Made by a program: the position numbers and the translations under genes
From: an uncultured Clostridia bacterium
Lineage (GTDB): Bacteria > Bacillota > Clostridia > Christensenellales > CALWSW01
Reading direction: 5' to 3'
DNA: 7,061 bases
Assembly: GCA_937874755.1 (NCBI GenBank)
Contig: CALNBC010000183.1
Span: forward strand, 1-7,061
The notes under the pieces: model-generated
Told to the model about the DNA's origin: nothing
Database searches by the model: none
Seen by the model: only the letters and a program-made list of their open reading frames with translations
In this document: positions 4,764-7,061 of the stretch, piece after piece
Numbering within the stretch: the stretch's first letter is position 1
Layout: the number at the start of each line of letters is the position of its first letter

Positions 4764-6194
4764 TCAATCGCATGTAAGGTTGATTATCGCTCTCGCCATT
4801 ATTCGCGTATTCAATATCAGCTCATCTATGCTTATTCGCTCATCGGCCTGGTGCATCCTGTCGTCGCCATTCGGAAACATACATCCAAAGGAAACGCCGC
4901 CTTCGAAGGCCCTTGCGTAAGTACCTCCGCCTATGGATATGCAGTAGCCTTCGTTGCCTGTAACGCTGGTATAGGCACGGAGCAAGCCTTTGACAAGTGC
5001 GCTGTCGGGACTCACATAATGGGGAGGTGCGTCGGTTTTAAGGGATACGTTGAGCAACTGTACATTATTGCGGAAATCGTTCAGTATTGCATCGCTTTGT
5101 GCGTCTATGGGATAGCGAATATCCAAAGTTGCCTCAAAGCCATTCTCGTTTAACACAAAGATACCCGGGTTGCAGGTCAGTTCACCCGATATCTCATCCT
5201 CCCTTGCGATTCCCAAAGCTAAGCCACGCGTATCCCCGTGGGGCAGCAGGCGGCTAAGCTCAGTTAGCTTAGCTTTTACATCATTATCGCCCAAGGGGAA
5301 GAGCGAGAGTATTTCGAACAGAGCTGTATTTGCACTATTACCTTGTTCGGGCGTTGCGGCATGGGCTGCTTTTCCCGCAATATCGATGCGAACAGCGGAT
5401 TCACCGTCAAGCCCTGCAGCGCCGCAGTCTGCGCAGTTAATTGTTACTCCGAGCCGAGTTTCCACATTTTTGCAGATACCCTCTATCTCTGTACAGGTAA
5501 ACCCCGCGACAATCGCATGGGCATTTGGCGTTACGATATTTGCCCTGTCGCCACCGTGAGCTTCTAGGATTCTCGGAAGTTTATCGTTCTTAGTAAACTC
5601 ACCCTTTAAAGCCAGGCGCAATATGCCCTTTTCGCCGTTTACCAGGGGGTAATCGGCATCGGGTGAAAAACACATTCCCGGCAGCTCGCAATGGTTGATG
5701 TAATAATCGATGTCCGACGAGCCGCTCTCCTCGTCGCAGCCAAGTATGAGGCGAACTCGCTTGTTAGGTTTGATTCCCGCTCTCATTATGGCGCTCATGG
5801 CAAATAGGGCGCAAGTCGCCGGGCCCTTGTCGTCCTGTGTGCCTCGCCCGTAAATATAACCGTCTTTAATCTCTGCTCCAAAGGGATCGACCGACCAGCC
5901 CTCGCCCTCGGGGACGACATCCAAATGGGCAAGCACTGCAAGGAGCTCCTCGCCTTCACCAAACTGCGCCCAGCCAAGCATATTATCTTTATTTTCAGTT
6001 TCAAAGTCCATCGAACTGGCACGCTTCATCGCGACTTCCAGCACATCTGCACAAGCTTTCCCGAAAGGCATTCCGGGAAGGGAGGGGGCACGCTTACTGG
6101 GTATTCGTATAAGCTCGGAGAGCGCGGCGACCAGCTCCTCGCGATCGCCCTCGATTATAGATTCAACCAGCTCAAGTTGTTGTTTTGTTGGCAT
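4764..6194 (-). CDS. pepV: M20-family metal-dependent dipeptidase, PepV/Sapep type
   Basis: A 476-residue cytoplasmic metallopeptidase of clan MH, family M20, expected to cleave dipeptides taken up or released inside the cell. All dinuclear-metal residues of the PepV/Sapep group are visible: His90 and Asp92 in AHLDVVPEGEGW; bridging Asp121 in GRGTQDDKGP; general base Glu155 and metal ligand Glu156 in GCDEESGSSD; Asp179 in FSPDADYPLVNGEKG; and His448 in DDRMHQADERI. Between about 190 and 390 lies the inserted lid/dimerisation-like domain, with GKAAHAATPEQGNSA (274-288) contributing the conserved substrate-side histidine. Length is near PepV (about 470), with no sign of decay. ATG at 6194 has GGAGG at 6200-6204, five bases away. 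A perfect TATAAT sits upstream. ptsH lies 243 bp downstream on the same strand. The symbol reflects the family; substrate preference (dipeptidase versus a DapE-like role) is not proven. Confidence 0.92.
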   Translation of the reverse strand: MPTKQQLELVESIIEGDREELVAALSELIRIPSKRAPSLPGMPFGKACADVLEVAMKRASSMDFETENKDNMLGWAQFGEGEELLAVLAHLDVVPEGEGWSVDPFGAEIKDGYIYGRGTQDDKGPATCALFAMSAIMRAGIKPNKRVRLILGCDEESGSSDIDYYINHCELPGMCFSPDADYPLVNGEKGILRLALKGEFTKNDKLPRILEAHGGDRANIVTPNAHAIVAGFTCTEIEGICKNVETRLGVTINCADCGAAGLDGESAVRIDIAGKAAHAATPEQGNSANTALFEILSLFPLGDNDVKAKLTELSRLLPHGDTRGLALGIAREDEISGELTCNPGIFVLNENGFEATLDIRYPIDAQSDAILNDFRNNVQLLNVSLKTDAPPHYVSPDSALVKGLLRAYTSVTGNEGYCISIGGGTYARAFEGGVSFGCMFPNGDDRMHQADERISIDELILNTRIMARAIINLTCD

Positions 6195-6225
6195 ATTTAC
6201 CTCCGGTAAGGTCTTTACTCAATCT

Positions 6226-6246
6226 ATTATACCGCTTTGTGCGGTA
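6226..6246 (-). promoter_or_regulatory. Dipeptidase promoter -10 inside a perfect inverted repeat
   Basis: On the minus strand a perfect TATAAT (6226-6231) lies about 30 bases before the dipeptidase ATG. It overlaps the inverted repeat TACCGC-acaaa-GCGGTA (6230-6246), a 6-bp stem with a 5-base loop. The best -35 at 17-base spacing, ATGATT (6249-6254), is poor and overlaps the stop codon of the upstream gene. The repeat could be an operator, or a weak 3' hairpin for the upstream gene, although no T tract follows it. Confidence 0.5.
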
Positions 6247-6250
6247 CTAA

Positions 6251-7061
6251 TCATGTTCTTTCTACGTTGTAGCCCATGCTCTGCATGAGCGCAGGTATGC
6301 CGCCATCCCCTGCCATGTGCGCAGCTCCGACTACGAAGAACACCCGCTTTCCGGATTCGATGTATTCGACTGCCTTGTCAGCCATGTGTATGTTGCGCGA
6401 CTTTACGGAATACTTCGAATCGCCGTTTAAGTTTGCGTCGGGCGTCTGCTCAACGCCGGGATTCCCCAATGCGATCAGCTCGAGCGCGGCGAGATTGCCA
6501 GAGGAATAAGTGTTGAACAGCACTTTGTAGCTGGTCGCGTAGGCATCAAAATCTTCCGCCACAAGTGCGAGGGCAGTCCACGCCTCTTGCTGTGCCTGCT
6601 CGGAGGTCAGCAATTCCATCTGAAACTCGAAGCTCTCGACTTCGAGCACCTCTATGCCATCGTCGTGCGCGCGCTTCAAAAAGTATGTATCCACGCCACT
6701 TTCCGCATCGAGCCCCGATTCTTCCATTGCAGCGGTTTCGAGTATCAACTGCCAAAAGACAGGGCCAAAGGACTCGTAAAGCGGTGAATAAAGCCCCTTA
6801 TCTTCAAGTATCGCTTGCACTTGACTGTAGAGCGTTGGCTCGCAAACTTCCGAAAAGAGCTGCCCGTCCGGAAGCACCATTTGGGAAAGCAGCTGCGTCG
6901 CAGCTTCGACGTTCTCTTCGGTCATAGTGGTAATGTCCAGCTCGACGGCGAGGGCATCGCACTCCTCGTAAGCATCATTTATGGCGCTTGGCAGGGGGTA
7001 AAGGGATTCGTCGGCAGCGTGTATAGAGCCGAACAGATATAGTATACCGCCCTCTTGGGAA
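6251..7061 (-). CDS. TraB/GumN family protein (5' end beyond the window)
   Basis: The frame is open from the right edge to TGA at 6251-6253, showing 269 residues. A Met at 6925 is internal: the 45 codons before it read GGILYLFGSIHAADESLYPL, then SAINDAYEECDALAVELDI, which is the conserved N-terminal block of the TraB/GumN (TIKI-like) family, with its GSIH histidine and the acidic LAVELD strand. The C-terminal block is also present: KRVFFVVGAAHMAGDGGIPAL followed by MQSMGYNVERT, carrying the second conserved GxxH. The two histidine motifs and acidic residues form a presumed metal site, and relatives include the eukaryotic TIKI proteases, but bacterial members have no settled function. A signal peptide or lipobox is usual in such proteins and would lie outside the window. 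The dipeptidase gene starts 56 bp downstream on the same strand. Confidence 0.9.
   Translation of the reverse strand, partial: SQEGGILYLFGSIHAADESLYPLPSAINDAYEECDALAVELDITTMTEENVEAATQLLSQMVLPDGQLFSEVCEPTLYSQVQAILEDKGLYSPLYESFGPVFWQLILETAAMEESGLDAESGVDTYFLKRAHDDGIEVLEVESFEFQMELLTSEQAQQEAWTALALVAEDFDAYATSYKVLFNTYSSGNLAALELIALGNPGVEQTPDANLNGDSKYSVKSRNIHMADKAVEYIESGKRVFFVVGAAHMAGDGGIPALMQSMGYNVERT

Overview
The window looks like a chromosomal segment of an anaerobic, probably Gram-positive bacterium (Bacillota/Clostridia-like, with a Coriobacteriia-like actinobacterium as the main alternative). The clues are HPr with a serine at position 46 in a SILGV context (the HPr kinase/phosphorylase site of Gram-positives), a small hybrid-cluster-protein-associated CxxC protein typical of anaerobes, strong GGAGG ribosome binding sites before almost every gene, compact sigma-A-type promoters, and a chromosomal parABS locus with canonical parS sites. 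The taxonomy is inference.

Left part (1-742): the 3' end of a plus-strand gene encoding a very acidic C-terminal tail, closed by an intrinsic terminator. Next is a minus-strand gene for a 70-residue redox-disulfide (DUF1858-type) protein with its own well-formed promoter and a hairpin behind it. The divergent spacer between this gene and parA carries two perfect 16-bp parS sites 85 bp apart, the second lying against the likely parA promoter.

Centre-left (743-2429): parA and parB, separated by one base, form the chromosome segregation operon. ParB loads CTP-dependently at parS and ParA is the partner ATPase. The operon ends in a bidirectional terminator shared with the convergent ptsI gene.

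Centre (2449-4763): the general PTS proteins HPr (ptsH) and Enzyme I (ptsI), both on the minus strand in the order ptsH then ptsI. All catalytic residues are present. A 101-bp spacer between them contains a long hairpin overlapping a possible internal promoter. The 243-bp region upstream of ptsH has no gene but has candidate promoters and short direct repeats.

Right part (4764-7061): an intact M20-family dipeptidase of the PepV/Sapep type, preceded by a perfect TATAAT embedded in an inverted repeat, and then a TraB/GumN-family protein that runs off the right edge. Its reading frame continues upstream of the first internal Met to the window boundary and carries the family's N-terminal GSIH motif.

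No mobile element, CRISPR array, tRNA or rRNA was seen. I found no convincing new multi-gene system; the points worth a second look are regulatory structures in the spacers and the unusual position of the redox-disulfide gene beside parABS.
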